From Quillaja saponaria (lineage: Eukaryota; Streptophyta; Magnoliopsida; Fabales; Quillajaceae), in the NCBI GenBank assembly GCA_029379385.1, contig CM055609.1, positions 8,184,001 through 8,248,000 on the forward strand: 64,000 bases of DNA, read 5' to 3'. Of this stretch, positions 27,701 to 39,500 are shown piece after piece. How positions within the stretch are numbered: position 1 is the first letter of the stretch; the number at the start of each line of letters is the position of its first letter. Below the pieces are notes generated by a model. It was not told where the DNA came from and ran no database searches. It saw nothing but the letters and a program-made list of their open reading frames with translations. The position numbers and the translations under genes were made by a program.

Positions 27701-27842
27701 GGCCGATGGAATTCACGCCCAAATGATACACCCACCCAAAATACTCGAAAATCCCCCTCTCTTCGCTACCTCCTCGTCCGACATTGCTATTCTCTGATCC
27801 TTCACTTTCCACCTTCTTCAACATCTGCTGCGTGGCATCCAT
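6711..27842 (-). CDS. EDR2-like: ENHANCED DISEASE RESISTANCE 2-like protein (PH-START-EDR2_C), 22 exons
   Basis: Lipid-binding protein of the EDR2 family; EDR2 itself is a negative regulator of salicylate-dependent powdery mildew resistance in Arabidopsis. Exons in order: 27842-27615, 26437-26363, 26237-26184, 25324-25259, 24962-24904, 24459-24383, 23688-23563, 22777-22743, 21837-21737, 21661-21566, 20904-20840, 20050-19979, 18806-18636, 17377-17175, 17067-17001, 13499-13324, 10751-10650, 10065-10018, 9625-9482, 9378-9283, 8620-8519, 6803-6711. Every junction is GT-AG, all phases agree and the sum is 2256 nt (751 aa), so the gene looks intact. A PH domain lies at about residues 33-140 (FGWVYHLGVNSIGHEYCHLRF), START at about 200-408, an acidic linker (DDSSSSDEESDD) follows, and EDR2_C/DUF1336 runs from about 510 to 745, ending LPEYILGTVRLNRVRLDTAV. 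It resembles the At2g28320 branch more than EDR2 itself. The upstream frame lacks an ATG, so I start at 27842. UTRs are not placed. Confidence 0.93.
10935..12306 (+). mobile_element. 5'-truncated Ty1/copia retrotransposon with 3' LTR, in an EDR2-like intron
   Basis: Translation across several stops and frameshifts gives the copia reverse transcriptase/RNase H block: WFGRFNDGV, then the catalytic YVDDIVITGDD-type motif (near 11045-11080), LGQLKYFLGIEVTSS, LSQRKYYLD, PDIAFATSV, SNAESEHKAM, and finally HIEVDCYFVREK. A purine run (GATGGGAAA) precedes TGTTGGAATAG at 12060, which begins the 3' LTR. That LTR carries a TATAAATA near 12181 and ends near AACAACA (about 12306). Gag, protease and integrase are absent. 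It is antisense to the host gene, in the intron 10752-13323. Confidence 0.8.
12653..12677. repeat. (AT)n microsatellite
   Basis: About 12 uninterrupted AT dinucleotides inside the EDR2-like intron. The flanks (12307-13323) are otherwise featureless apart from a CCCACATTGG-containing stretch near 12590 that may be an LTR scrap. Confidence 0.8.
13652..13878. repeat. About 118-bp tandem duplication in an EDR2-like intron
   Basis: The block that starts GAACCAAGGATTGATGTTGC at 13652 recurs from about 13770 as GAACCAGGGATTAATATTGC. Both copies then run through GATAAATA.AGAGAGA and end GGAAGTCATGAAGTGA. Point differences show that the duplication is old. No coding capacity is seen. Confidence 0.75.
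14700..16660 (+). mobile_element. Degenerate L1-type LINE reverse transcriptase, interrupted by a TRIM
   Basis: Across frames the plant LINE ORF2 order is recognisable: NPSFALARKLKLLKGDLVKW (about 14813-14875), EKAPSLDGFNMQFFQSCGG (about 15620-15675), CKRDIKKAYDHGNWNFLLYL (15998-16057), INGS and LRQG (about 16140-16190), the catalytic LFADDT (about 16330-16350), LTINLSKSEVALVG (about 16420-16462) and LAGWKK (about 16613). Stops and frameshifts are common. The endonuclease part is missing or unrecognisable. It lies antisense in the EDR2-like intron 13500-17000, and a TRIM (15255-15610) splits it between the two RT halves. Confidence 0.8.
15255..15610 (-). mobile_element. Complete TRIM (terminal-repeat retrotransposon in miniature) with target-site duplication
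   Basis: Two direct terminal repeats, 15255-15369 and 15495-15610, are nearly identical. Read on the minus strand they begin TGTCAA and end in TAACA or TAATA. Next to the right-hand repeat, 15483-15494 reads on the minus strand TGGTATCAGAGC, the initiator-Met tRNA primer-binding site. The internal region is only 125 nt and non-coding. The insertion is flanked by TCTTG on both sides (15250-15254 and 15611-15615). It is nested in the LINE, so it is younger than that element. Replication would need enzymes from another element. Confidence 0.88.
23069..23418 (+). mobile_element. Second TRIM of the same family
   Basis: Terminal repeats at 23069-23184 (TGACAATG...CCAACA) and 23305-23418 (TGTCAATG...CCAACA) share GGGCTTTACAATATATA and TAACTAATT.ATT.GTTTTCAA. 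The 5' repeat is followed directly by TGGTATCAGAGC (23185-23196), the initiator-Met primer-binding site. The internal part is about 120 nt and non-coding. The element resembles the TRIM at 15255-15610 in repeat length, LTR ends and internal size. No clear target-site duplication remains. It lies in the EDR2-like intron 22778-23562, antisense to the gene. Confidence 0.85.
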
Positions 27843-28238
27843 CAGACTCTGTCTCGCATTCAATATTTCCTCAGCTCGATGCGAAAGAAAAGGCGAGATT
27901 CTGGAGGAGGAGAGACGCAGGTTCAAAAAAAAAATTTTTTTTTTTTTCCTCTTTTTTTCTTATTTTCCCCGCTAAACTTGGTTGAAGGTCTGTAATTTTT
28001 TATCTGGTCCCGTGGTCGGTAACCGTCCACATCTCATTATACCTACCGGGACCTGGTCCATATACCACATACACCGACATGTATGGACCTGACAAGTCGA
28101 CTGTCGACATGACAGACAACATGCTCCACCTCTTGTTTCACGTTCGGTCAAATTAAAATCACAGCCTTTAGTTTTTATACTTTTCTCCAAGTAGAATGTG
28201 GTTGTTTTTTGAGGAAAAAAGACTTGAGCAGCTCCAAT
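27843..28238 (-). promoter_or_regulatory. Leader and proximal upstream region of the EDR2-like gene
   Basis: The frame upstream of the ATG at 27842 is open for 28 further codons but has no other ATG, which fits a 5' leader. A long T/A homopolymer pair (27926-27958) follows. No convincing TATA box is seen. The stretch 27960-28230 looks unique and non-coding and ends at the target site of the hAT-type MITE. Confidence 0.4.
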
Positions 28239-28657
28239 TAGAGGTGTCAATGAGCCGAGCTCGTCCCAGGCTCACGAGCCTAAGTTTGTTAAGAACTCGT
28301 GAAATTTTTTTGAAAATTAAAATGTTTTGTAAGCAAGAAAAGTCGAACCCAAGACCTCTTAGTAAAAATTTGTATAGTTTACCACTAAATCAAGTAACAA
28401 TTTGTGTTAGTTTTGTTGTATATAAATATATTTATTATAAATGTATATATAAATAAAAAAAAAAATTATTAAATAATATTCAACGAGCTAGCTCACGAGC
28501 CGAGTTTTGGAAAGATTGAGCTCGGCTCGTTTTACTTAACGAGCTTAAAATAAAGCTCAAGATCGGCTCGTTTAGAAAACGAGCCGAGCTTGATCCGAGC
28601 TCTTAACGAGTAGCTCACGAGCTGTTCACGAGCTAGCTCGGCTCATTGACACCCCTA
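28239..28657. mobile_element. hAT-type MITE with 8-bp target-site duplication
   Basis: Terminal inverted repeats are TAGAGGTGTCAATGAGCCGA at the left and, on the opposite strand at the right, TAGGGGTGTCAATGAGCCGA. The flanks are the 8-bp duplication GCTCCAAT at 28231-28238 and 28658-28665, the length made by hAT transposases. The 419-bp interior is rich in sub-terminal GAGCTCG/CGAGCT words, a typical hAT feature, and has no transposase. It sits about 0.4 kb upstream of the EDR2-like start codon and 0.3 kb downstream of the bS6 stop. Confidence 0.88.
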
Positions 28658-28863
28658 GCTCCAATCCTTTTGTTAATACATAATAAAAGAATTTGAAATT
28701 CTAATATCAAAAAATTTCATTCATACTAATAAAGACATAAAACGTTTTCATGGAGACAGCGTGCACCTACCAATTTCCAAATAAATTTCCGTTGATTTTT
28801 ATTTTATTAGGACACAATCATAAATTCAAAGATACATCACCAAACTAAAGCTACTGATAAGCT

Positions 28864-28898
28864 ATTTGCCATTTGCCATTTGCCATTTGCCATTTGCC
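28864..28898. repeat. Heptanucleotide microsatellite (ATTTGCC)5
   Basis: Five tandem copies of ATTTGCC lie just beyond the bS6 stop codon, so they may be transcribed in its 3' UTR. Confidence 0.85.
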
Positions 28899-28945
28899 AC
28901 GACATAGATTCAGTGCACGGTCATTGGATGGAGTAGCATTATCCT

Positions 28946-31446
28946 TCAGTTTTCTTTGCTCTCGTGTTGTTCCACAGCATACTCTTCGTCGTCTTCATCA
29001 TCATCATCCTTATCCATGTCTTCATTGTCATATATGCTGCTTCGAGGATATTTGCTGAGTTCCCTTCTCTCATCATCTTCATTTAGAAAGTCTAGCCCAT
29101 ATTTTGTGTCCCGGTGTTTAACAAGAAGCCAGCGCAGCAATCTGTCTTCCTTGTTCAGGTAAAGCAGCTCTTTGTTCATGTTGGGTGTTGCCATCATTGT
29201 CATTTGCATCAGCTGGCCCTGTACCACACGTACAATAAAGAAAAATGAGTTTGCTTCTATCACAGATTTTCAAAGAGGTCATTGGTTTTAAGGTACCAAA
29301 AAACAGAAAATAGAGGCATAGGTTATTATTTTTAAACTCCCAGGCCAGGGAAACAAACTCGAAAATGGCCACCAAAAAGCACCCCACACTCAAACCCAAC
29401 CCGTGAAAAAAAACTAAGCAAATCACTTACCACTGAACCAAGCACCACATTGGCAAAGAGATCATTGGTTTTGCCAATTTGGGAATGCAAGATATCTTTT
29501 TTCTGCTCAACTTGAAAATGATGGGAGGATCAAGGATGTATTACTTAATAAGAGAAGATCTTGAGGAAAAGGGAGTGAAGGAGAAATCAAGTCCTTTTAA
29601 CTCCAAGACAAATTACAGCAAAAATACATCTGCTAAAAGGATGAAGCTTTATAAGCCACATAACAGAGTTTTTATGATCATTTTGAGAGGAGATGACAAG
29701 AAGTCATTCGTAGTTGTATCAGACTTCCAAAGTTCCATCTATGTCAAGCTCTGTAACTTATAGGACCGAAAAGAGCTATTTTATTTGATAATACCATCAA
29801 ATCCTACAGGACAGTTTATTAAAAATTACATACTGGAAAGCTAATCAGTCTACAAGGCTAACAACTTTAATATTCAAAATCTTCTCAAAATAATATTTAG
29901 CGAAGTCTCAATCACATCCAGTGCCACAACTTTCACAACAAAAACAAACTAAATGATATAAGCAGCGTGCTCTTGATTCTCATACTTCGATGTCTACCAC
30001 TAGTAAACTTTTGGTTTTATTCGGTTAAGCCTGCACAACTAAGACTTCAACTTAGCGTGGCTAGAATACGTAACTTTTCAGCCAACAAATACAAAGAAAA
30101 TAAAAGGAATGTAAACAGGAATACTAAACAAAAGTAGCAGGCACAAGGGGATTAACCCATGAACTTTTCAAACGGAGAATAAGATCCTTTAGCGTAGAAT
30201 CCATATCCAAAAACAAATTCACAGGTAAAAAAAAAACTATGAAGAATTCCCCAAGTATCTGTCAAAACTTCCTCAAAACCACTGTTAACCACTCTTTCAT
30301 TCTTTTGCCCCTTTAATTTCAGGGAGGGGAAGAGAATTACCGTTACACCCTTTGAAATCCCTAATTTTCACGGCTAAACAGTTTAAATGAGTTCAGACCG
30401 TTTCAACAAGCAAGCCATCCTTACTCAATGAGACTACCATTAACATTTAAATCTATGTTTCATACCCCTTAAGGAAATTATAGTTCATCTTCTAGGGTTC
30501 CATCTTCAAAAAAAAAAAAAAAAAATTAATTAGCTCCTAGAAAGTCCAACTTTTACAATTCCCGCACTACCAACTCTTCCTCTTTCATGTGTACCTTCAG
30601 ATATATACTTGTCATTGGGTTCTTTACACTAAAAACAACAATTTCTCTCTTCCTACATTTTTTAAGCTCAATGTACAGATCAAGTTTATAATTTACTAGA
30701 TAAAAATCTATGCGCCATTATTCCATAACAGTCAAAATTCTAACAATATAAGCAGAAACTCATTCATAACCATAATACCAGTGAAAAGCATCATGTCAGA
30801 AAATGAAATTCTTCTGGAAACCGGTATTCCTTTAATGAAGTGAGTCATAAACCCCTTTCTAGTATGCTTGAAATTATGTATATACTTCCCTCTCTCTCTC
30901 AATATCTTTATTCCAACTTCCTAATCTCTTGTCTAAGTACAACATAACAGATTCTTGAACAATTACATGTACATCTTCCCTAAGCCATGAAATTAAAATA
31001 AAACAAAAAGAATAAAAAACATAAAATTATGTGGAATTATGATAACTAAGATATACTTCAAAAGCAATAAATAAAGCTTCTTAGGATAGCAGCAAGACCA
31101 AACAATTTCACAGAACATATAAATAATCCAATGCCTGAAACAATTGAATAATGTGAAGAAACAAGATAACAGTATCAACCACAAACCCCAACTGAACAAT
31201 CCCAAATGACTTTATATTTGTAAAATATGAATCAAGAATTACGAAAAACATAAACTTTCATACCTGATAATACCTTCCATCAAGCTTCTTAATACCGTAA
31301 CCCAACTGAACAGTCCCAAATGACTTCATATCAGTGAGAACCCCATTTCTTCTAAGAACATGTTTGCCTACTCGAGCGACTAATTCCATCAAAGCCTCTT
31401 TTTTTACTTGGGGTTTCAGCAGGAGCATACAATCATACAGAGGCAT
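28946..31446 (-). CDS. Mitochondrial-type ribosomal protein bS6, two exons
   Basis: Small-subunit ribosomal protein of the bacterial S6 family. Exon 1 is 31446-31264 (61 codons) and exon 2 is 29218-28946 (90 codons plus stop), separated by a 2045-nt GT-AG intron in phase 0; the product is 151 aa. The N-terminus MPLYDCMLLLKPQVKKEAL is the first S6 strand and helix. LGYGIKKLDGRYYQ and NKEDRLLRWLLVKH are the conserved core. After about residue 110 there is an extension ending in an acidic run (NEDMDKDDDDEDDEEY), as plant homologues of At3g18760 type show. No long presequence is visible; the family is usually assigned to mitochondria, which I infer here. The intron shows only AT-rich DNA. Confidence 0.9.
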
Positions 31447-34284
31447 TTTTTACCTTTGCCGTCTCACTACAGTTTCCCAATTACAAAAGCTGCTGTATTG
31501 CTCAGACTCGCCTATTACCACCAGAGTACCGGTGTCGATAAGTCAAGATATGGATGTGTATACAAGAACAGGGTCGGATTCACGGCTTCGCTAAGCGAGA
31601 CGAAGAAGAAGAAAGAGGAAGAGAAGGGGCTGCGGCCTCGATATAGAGCAGACTAAAACAGAGTAGGGAAGAACACTAAATGCGCATTTTGTGCAGTTGT
31701 CCACTTCTTTCAACCCACTTTGTATTGTTTTGGGCGTTGTGGGCTTTTTGAATCTTGAAAAGCAAAAGATAATGTTTTGGGCTTTAGTTGTCCCAAATCA
31801 ATGAAGCCTGTTGGGCTCTACCTCGACCAATAAAAAGCACGTATCCGCGGTCAAATCATTAATTCCTTTTACTGAAAAATTTTGGTAAATAAATTATTAT
31901 ATAATATAAAATTAAGTCAATCCTTAGTCTTGATAGAACCGATAAATAAATTTTACAGTAATATATACAAAATAATCCAGAAAAAAAAAAAACAAACAAA
32001 ATTAAGTCAACACCATAGTAATTATAAATTAAATATGATATAAAATATTTTGTTTTATATAATATTTAACTATTTTAAAATATGAATGGCCATCTTTTAA
32101 TTAAAATATTACATATAATTCTATGACTCGTATTTACTTTTTAAATTATAAAAAGGAATAAAGTATTTTTATTTAAAATAAAATGTCAAAATTTATTAAA
32201 TTAAAAACCACTTGAGTAATTACTTGGTATTAAGAATAGAACTTGTGTAGAAATATTAAGATTCATTACTAAAAAATAAGAATATATAAATCATAGAAAA
32301 AACAAAAAAATAAAGAAATATAAATATCTTTATTAAATTGACTATTATGAGTTTCATTTTTTTTACTTTAATTATATTTTTTCATTCTCATTCTTTTATT
32401 TTTCAAACAAGCTGCAATTCGATGAAACTTACTAAAAATAAATTTTATAATTGTCTTAATAATAAAAATATTAAAATTTTAGGAGTCATAAGGAATAAAT
32501 TATAACTTTCGAGAGTCAAAATACAATTTACCCAATGCTATCTAGTGATCTAAGTGATAAAAGAATAAAAAATTTGAGGGTAAAACATAACTTTTCCAAA
32601 TTATTAAAACATTAATTTCTTTGTCAGGGTTTAAATGATAAAAGTATAACTTTTATTGATTAAAATATAATTTTTCCTTAATATTATAGGGTCCAGAATG
32701 ATAAAATTATAAAGTTTAGAGGCAAAAATAAATTTCTCAAATTTCTATAGGGCCATAGCCCTTGGGTCTCCAACAAGTTCCGCCTCAGTTCTCAATACTT
32801 TCGTGAGCTACCTAGATAGTGGATGGAAATGTTTGGGTTTATACCGGTACATTCAAATTAGGTTTATTAAACTCTAATGGTTTGTTCGGCACAAAAATAA
32901 TGTAAAATAATAATTTATAAGTTTAGATTGTAAAAAAAAAAAATTTTTTGCAATTAGCTATTGCTCTTCTAACAATTTCAAAAATTGAAGCTGATAGAGT
33001 GCTTTCCAGTACTAGCAATTTATGATGACATTTTGTTTCAATTCCAGTAATTTCCGACAATGGCATTCTCATCTAATTGTTTCTGGTATGATTGTGTGAT
33101 CGATGGTTGTTGTCTTCAGTAATCTCCACAATGGTGGTCATCTTCTTCAGCACATTACTTTGACCTTGGTGGTCTTCGTTTCTAGATGGTGAGTAATTTT
33201 TCATCTCTCATGCATCTCTTGCAATGGTGATCATAATTGTTTCCGATGGTCTTGATTGATAGTTGTATTCGTCTAGTAATCTGTGGCAACATGGATGTAG
33301 TGGTTGTGGAAAGTGACAAAGATGTTAATGGAGTAATTTCGTTCACGGTAAAAAAATGTTTGCAATAAAGAAAGAAAAAAAAGCAAATTGGTTAAATGAT
33401 TTATTATTTTATTTTGCATAATTTAGTTCCTTTCCTTTTTGATCCTTTCTACATATCTTTGTTGAACATCAAAATTATTGCTACACAATAAGATTAAGAG
33501 AGCAAATATGCATATGCAAGGATCTTCGCTCTTTGTAGGTATAGGTTTTCTATCCATGTGGGAAATGTGTCCATGAGAAAAATATATTGACAATTTTACT
33601 TAAATTTAATAATTGTGTTGCATATTTCCGCTAACACATTTCCGGATTATGTTCAAATTATTAATGATATCTTCACATTTATATACTTAACTCCATTAGA
33701 CTATAAACTCCATGCCATTTTTTCATGACTAATAATACCTCTAATTTTTTATCCGTTAATCCACATCAGATGCCACATAGGCTGCGTTAAGTCCACATTA
33801 GATTATATTATGCAAAAATAACAAGAGCTAATGGAAGTGACTTGGTTGGGTGATTTGGGAAAATATAAGAATGACATTTTGCAGTTTTAAAATGAAGGGA
33901 CTAAGTTAATACTTTTGATAAACTATAATAAGGACTATAAATATAATTTAACCTAGAATTATGACCCTCCTATCAAAAAGGACTCTTTAGTAAAATGTGC
34001 ACTTATAATTATTTAATTATTTTTAATATAGTTGGCAATTTGGTTCTTCTATTTTCTTGTGCAGAAATTTTTACATTTTCTCTTTCTAATTGCTGGAATG
34101 TTGATGAATTGGTAACTGCACTTCCAAATTCAAATACTGTGCTACACAAAACACAACCCATGTGAGCTAAGAAGAAGTAAAATGTGAAATACTATTTCAT
34201 TTTCACACCCAATTTGGAAACACAAACAAGTAAGATTTTTATAATAAATAATGTTCTCTTTCTTTCCATGAATTAGTTGAAAAC
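31447..34284. other. Intergenic region, bS6 promoter side and GDSL 3' flank
   Basis: Positions 31447-31680 are the probable leader and promoter of the bS6 gene (GA-rich near 31590-31640). The rest is very AT-rich. Positions 32990-33330 carry degenerate TGGT/GTTG-rich words like those in the fold-back element at 1.9-2.8 kb, so this may be an old relative. I see no gene. Confidence 0.45.
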
Positions 34285-34725
34285 TCAAGCTAAGATGTCT
34301 TTAATGACAGATTCTATAGCTTCATTGGCAATGATCTTGTACATCTTCTCTGTTGGGTGAACAGCATCCCAAAATACATACTTTGCTGGATCTGAACAAG
34401 TACTCAACCCTTTACATGAATCTCCATATTCTATACTTCCTGTCCCACAACACCCCTTTGAACCTTCAATTAAACCTGCAATATTTTTTTCAGATCATAA
34501 TTAAGATATCAAGTTAGATCATGAATTCCTAATTAATAATAATGAAAAGAACAAATTAACCTCTTATCCATAAATTACTAGTTAAACTAGCATAGGCACC
34601 GAGTTAACACTCAAACCCCATAAAAGTTTCCAACCACCTTATGCGGTTTTTCAATAGCTGTAAGAGATTTTTCCCTCTAATTAACTCTCCTCATACAATC
34701 CTCAAAGTTATTATCTATTGTTATC

Positions 34726-34757
<32 letters not shown>

Positions 34758-36501
34758 AGACAAACAAACAAATGACCGACCACAATATTATTGACTCTGT
34801 GCACACCCCTCTTAGAATATACTTCAATTTATCAATACTCGAATGATGATTCGGAAGTTAATTAAGTTTAATGTGAGAGATACTAACCGTATTTACTGGG
34901 GTTGAGTACTGCATTTCGTAGGATTCCATAAATATCAACATAGGCAGTTTTCATGCCTAGGGTTGCTTTGATGTTTTCCAGCTTCTCTTGTATTTTGGAA
35001 TTTACTGAATGAATCACTTTGTTATAACTTTCCACACAATTATTCTGGTTCATTAGTGCCTTGACAAGTGGCATACAACCTACAGGTGGTACACCAACAA
35101 CAACCAGCTTGTGGCTCCCACTCTATGCATGAACTGCAACCACAACAGAGAAAAGAAAATGTTACTTAAAATGCGAGCTCAATAATAGTATGACATTAAA
35201 TGGGAGTAGATTTTTAAAAGCTAACTTGTTGCTGCAAATTGTAATGAGGAGAAATCATCTGTGCCCCCTAGTACAGACAATATATCATATGCACCAGTCA
35301 CCAATATGGATGGATCTATATATAAAGTTGTGAATTTGTTACTTATCTAAGTTCCAATCACGTGGGATATGATTAGACATGTGAGATAGATGTAAATGTA
35401 AAGGTGTGAGTTTGTTATTTATAAATTCGAATCACCTGAAATTAAATATGTGAAAGTTACCAATACTTCCTTTAATTTGAAAATTAATTAATTGATATTA
35501 GTAATAATCACTCATCTATTTATATATATTATGAAGTGTTACCATATAGCAATAGGAGAATTACCATATTGACAAAACCAAAAAATTAATTTTCGTTCTG
35601 ACACATATACAAACAAGAGTGGGTGAGAGATACATTACCTCAATGTCTTTAAACATGCTGGAAACCAAGAAATTCTGGTATTGTTCCACACTAAATTGCT
35701 TTGGTCGAGTAGGATCCAAGTAGTAATTTTGTAGAAAGTCATTTGTACCCATACTAACAATAAATATAGCATTCTTCATAATGACTTCTGCATTCTTTTC
35801 ACCCACCATTTTCCTCAGTTTTATCTTATAATGCAATAAATACTCCAGCTGTTTGGAAACAGGTAATACATTCTGTTTCACAATTAAAGCCAAAAAATGG
35901 GGAAGATGTAAATTTTCATGTATGTATAAAAATACCATAAATTAGTTCTGAAACGTTCATCGTATTCGATCATACCGAAATATTTGCAGTAAAATCATCA
36001 TAACCTGATGCTGCTGATGCAAAACTAACACCATGCAACAGATCTGAGTGCTTCAAATTTGGGTCAAGAAAGGCTGGAACTATTTTTCTGAATCCAATTG
36101 CCTCAGCTGTGTAACAAATTGAAGATTTTGGAGCTTAAACAAAGTAAGAAAAAAAAACAAAAAAAACCCAAATGGTACATGATGCATATAATGTAATATA
36201 CAACAGCATGCAAATTATTACCAATGAAGTCTGTGGCAAGTCTTCCATTAGAGAATCTTCCTGTTGGGTGGCCATTAAAGAAGTCTTTCCCATAAGGAGG
36301 GAAGTTGCTTTTCATGGTGGTCTGAAGAACATTGTTATTACCGGGATCAACGCTTGAATCTCCGAAAACCAGAATGCAGGTCACGTTATTTCGAGCTGCC
36401 AATTGTCTTACTTGTTGATTATTCAAAGCTGCTGATGAAAACCATGGCATCAAGGACAGTAGTGCCACAATCATTTTCACCATTGACACTAACGTTGCCA
36501 T
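34285..36501 (-). pseudogene. GDSL esterase/lipase, five exons, with a 1-nt deletion in exon 4
   Basis: Predicted secreted SGNH hydrolase. Exons: 36501-36222, 36106-35976, 35872-35639, 35133-34888, 34475-34285, with GT-AG borders and the same intron phases as the GDSL gene at 3.6-6.0 kb. A hydrophobic signal segment covers residues 1-24. Block I reads [16 protein letters not shown], block II SFASAASGYD, block III SMGTNDFLQNY, and block V VFWDAVHPTEKMY with Asp and His. Exon 4 is 246 nt where 247 is expected: the segment that should read GA.KLVVVGVPPVGCMP loses one base near 35108-35116 (AA where AAA is likely), which causes an early stop. With that base restored the frame would be complete, so a recent mutation or a homopolymer consensus error are both possible. 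A TATA-like TATTTAAAG lies near 36597-36605. Confidence 0.85.
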
Positions 36502-39500
36502 CCTAATTAGAAAGGAATTGAAGAACTAAAGTTTCCTTCTAGTACCATAGATTGTGATTATTGAATTGAACTTCCTCATGCAGCACTGGCCTCTGCTTTA
36601 AATAGAACTGAGAAAAATTGGTGGAGTTTGGTTTGAGCATTTAAAATATAGTTATGGTTAAGCTGTGAAAATACTATTCATGAGCTACGAAGCTAGCTTC
36701 TGAATTAAATTATTATTGTCATAACAGATTGTTCATAATTAAGATAGAGATTGTATAACTGAGGCAGAAGGAAATAAATTATTGGTAAGTAATATTGGAG
36801 TACTTGTTTTGTATAAGAATCTATTAAAATTATTAAACATCATTCATCACTTTAATTAGAATTCATTGCATTTTTGTGTCTAAAATTTACATTTATTCTC
36901 AAATTTAATCCATCTCCTTTAAATTGATGCAATTTAGTTCCTATAATTTTGAAATAGTTTCAGATACATCCCTCACGGAAAAGAGGTGGACAATCTACAG
37001 GACATACTTAGTTAATAAAAAGTAATCACATTATGTGTATAGAAAGATATTATAATTAAAATGTAAAAGAACTTTATTTAATAAAAAATTCTATATTTCA
37101 AAACTTACAGAAAAACATAAAATTAATAATAAAACTTGATGATGAAATTGAAGATTGGGAGCTGAGTATTGGCTACATAGCCAAGCTACTAATGGTTTCT
37201 CCAAGGATCAGCTTCTGGGCTCGGGTGGATTTGAAAAGATTTACAAAGCAACATTGCCCAATAACACAGAAGTTGTTGTCGAATGTGTGGCCCATGAAAT
37301 CACAGTAGGAGATCTGATTTTGAATCCAATTTCGATCATTTACATCTGATTAAAATCATAAAGTTTACGGAGGCAGACAAAATAAGAAAAAATATAGAGA
37401 TTCTTTAAATTATGAATAAAATTTTATATGTAGTTGAACAGTAATAATTCATCAACTGTTTTCATTTGGTGTCACATGGTAATACATATAATTTGCTATT
37501 GTTTGACAGTGCAAATGAGAACACAAATAATCACTTGGAATTTTTGGGATACGGCTGTTGTTGACCACATTGATGTTGATTATTAGTTGATCCTTTTGGT
37601 GAAATAATAAATTAGAAACCTATTTTGGAGGCACCAATTGACATACGAAAGGCAAAGTTATAGTATTTGATAACTTGATCATACCCAATGATTACATATA
37701 ATTTTTTAAAAGTTTTTAGAAGCAATATATGCACCAATTTATAGTTAAAATTAAAGAAGAAATGTTACATTTTATCAAACTTTTATTCTGATTAATTATA
37801 TAATTAAAAATAATATTTAAATTCACGTCATCTCTCAAGCGAATTTTACCTATCATTTTGAGATTGATATCTGAAAAAAGAGAAAACAAATCCACTTCAA
37901 CCTAATCAGTCCTTCAAAAGTATACTACATTTATATCTACTTATCCCATGCAACAAGCTTAATTTAATGTACTCCAACTTTCAACTAACAACTGGCACCA
38001 ATTCATTTAATTACTCATGAATATGTGAAAGCAATATTCCATCTTTCACTTACTTCTTCTTCGAAATTTGACCAAATTAACCTTATGATGTCGACCACAT
38101 GAAGATCTCAAAACTTCAATTTCTGGATGTCATCTTCAATCTGATTATAGAAGCTGGCAAACATATAGCTGTATATGTCGCTGGTAATGTAAGACCAAAA
38201 AATCTACATTGGTGAACGAACCCAACCCTGACATCTCCCCTCATTTATTGAACCAGCGATCTCCCAGCCAACATATTTGATCATTTCACTTCTAAACCGG
38301 AACAATATTATCCGAACTCAAGCTGTGCTTGTATCACCCTATCATACAAACACGACATGACATGATACATTACACTAATTAAATAACTATTTGGTATATA
38401 TATTTTTTAATTTTATTCTTAGAAAAAATAATTTAATTTGCTACATATTTTTTATGTGTCTAATTGATTCGCTAATAATATTTGTTTAGATTAATCTATA
38501 AAGAGACATAAAATCATATGGACAATTTTGAAGAAAATAAAAGATATACATAAGATTTGTATATATATAGTTGGACTGGGTGGGACTTCTCTTACTTCAA
38601 TTTGGATCTTTTTTGATGAAAGTCATATGTACGGCTTGGAGGGAGATCTTCTAAATATTTTGAAATCAACCTTACAATATAGGGTCACAAAGTCAAAATA
38701 AATATAAATGACTTTAGCCCTTATTATAAAAAAAAAAAAAAAAAATACTCTTGAACCCTTTTTATACTCATGTCACATTGAGGTATTGCAGAATGAATCG
38801 AATATTGACAAATTCGAATTGGATCATAATTTAAATTAGTGTGATTCATAGTTTATTGTGTTGCATATTATTTGTGTCATTAGTACTTCTTAAGAAATAC
38901 TTGATATAAATAATGTAAATTTAGAAAACAAAAATGGTTGATGATGGAGGTTGTGGGCATTAACTTTCTCAATGAACGGATGTATATATGAATACAAGTT
39001 GGCACCGACCGCAGACATTTGCTGGTTGTTTTAACTCCATGTGCATCTGCTATGTTTTGTGATGTTGCTTGTTTGGTTGAATGGTCTTTAATTTGGGGAT
39101 TGGTGTGCACCGGAGATGCTTTCATGAAATCATATTTGGATGTCAATATTTTTATTTTTTTTATTAACAAAAAGTGATATAATTGATTGTCCAAGCTTGC
39201 ATATATGCATACTCGGATTATTTGAATCTTCTCCTATCTATTAAGAACATGTGAAGGATCTATTCTAAAATTAAGAGATAAATATTTTTTTAATAATTAA
39301 ATACATTTTTAAAAAAGAGAACATGAAAATGTTGATTTGAAAGAAAATACTCTCAGATATAAGAAGATCCAAATCCATAGATAACTTTCTATCTTCTTCC
39401 CCTTCAATTCTACTCTACTATGGCATGTAATGATATTATTACAAATTTCATACAATCTACAATTCATTTTAGCAAGCTAGCTAGAAACACATTGCAATAC

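Noticed and set aside
28956..29162. Ser-rich plus-strand frame
   Set aside because: Antisense shadow of the acidic tail of the bS6 protein.
29479..29763. 94-codon plus-strand frame in the bS6 intron
   Set aside because: No recognisable domain; it lies fully within an intron of an intact gene on the other strand.
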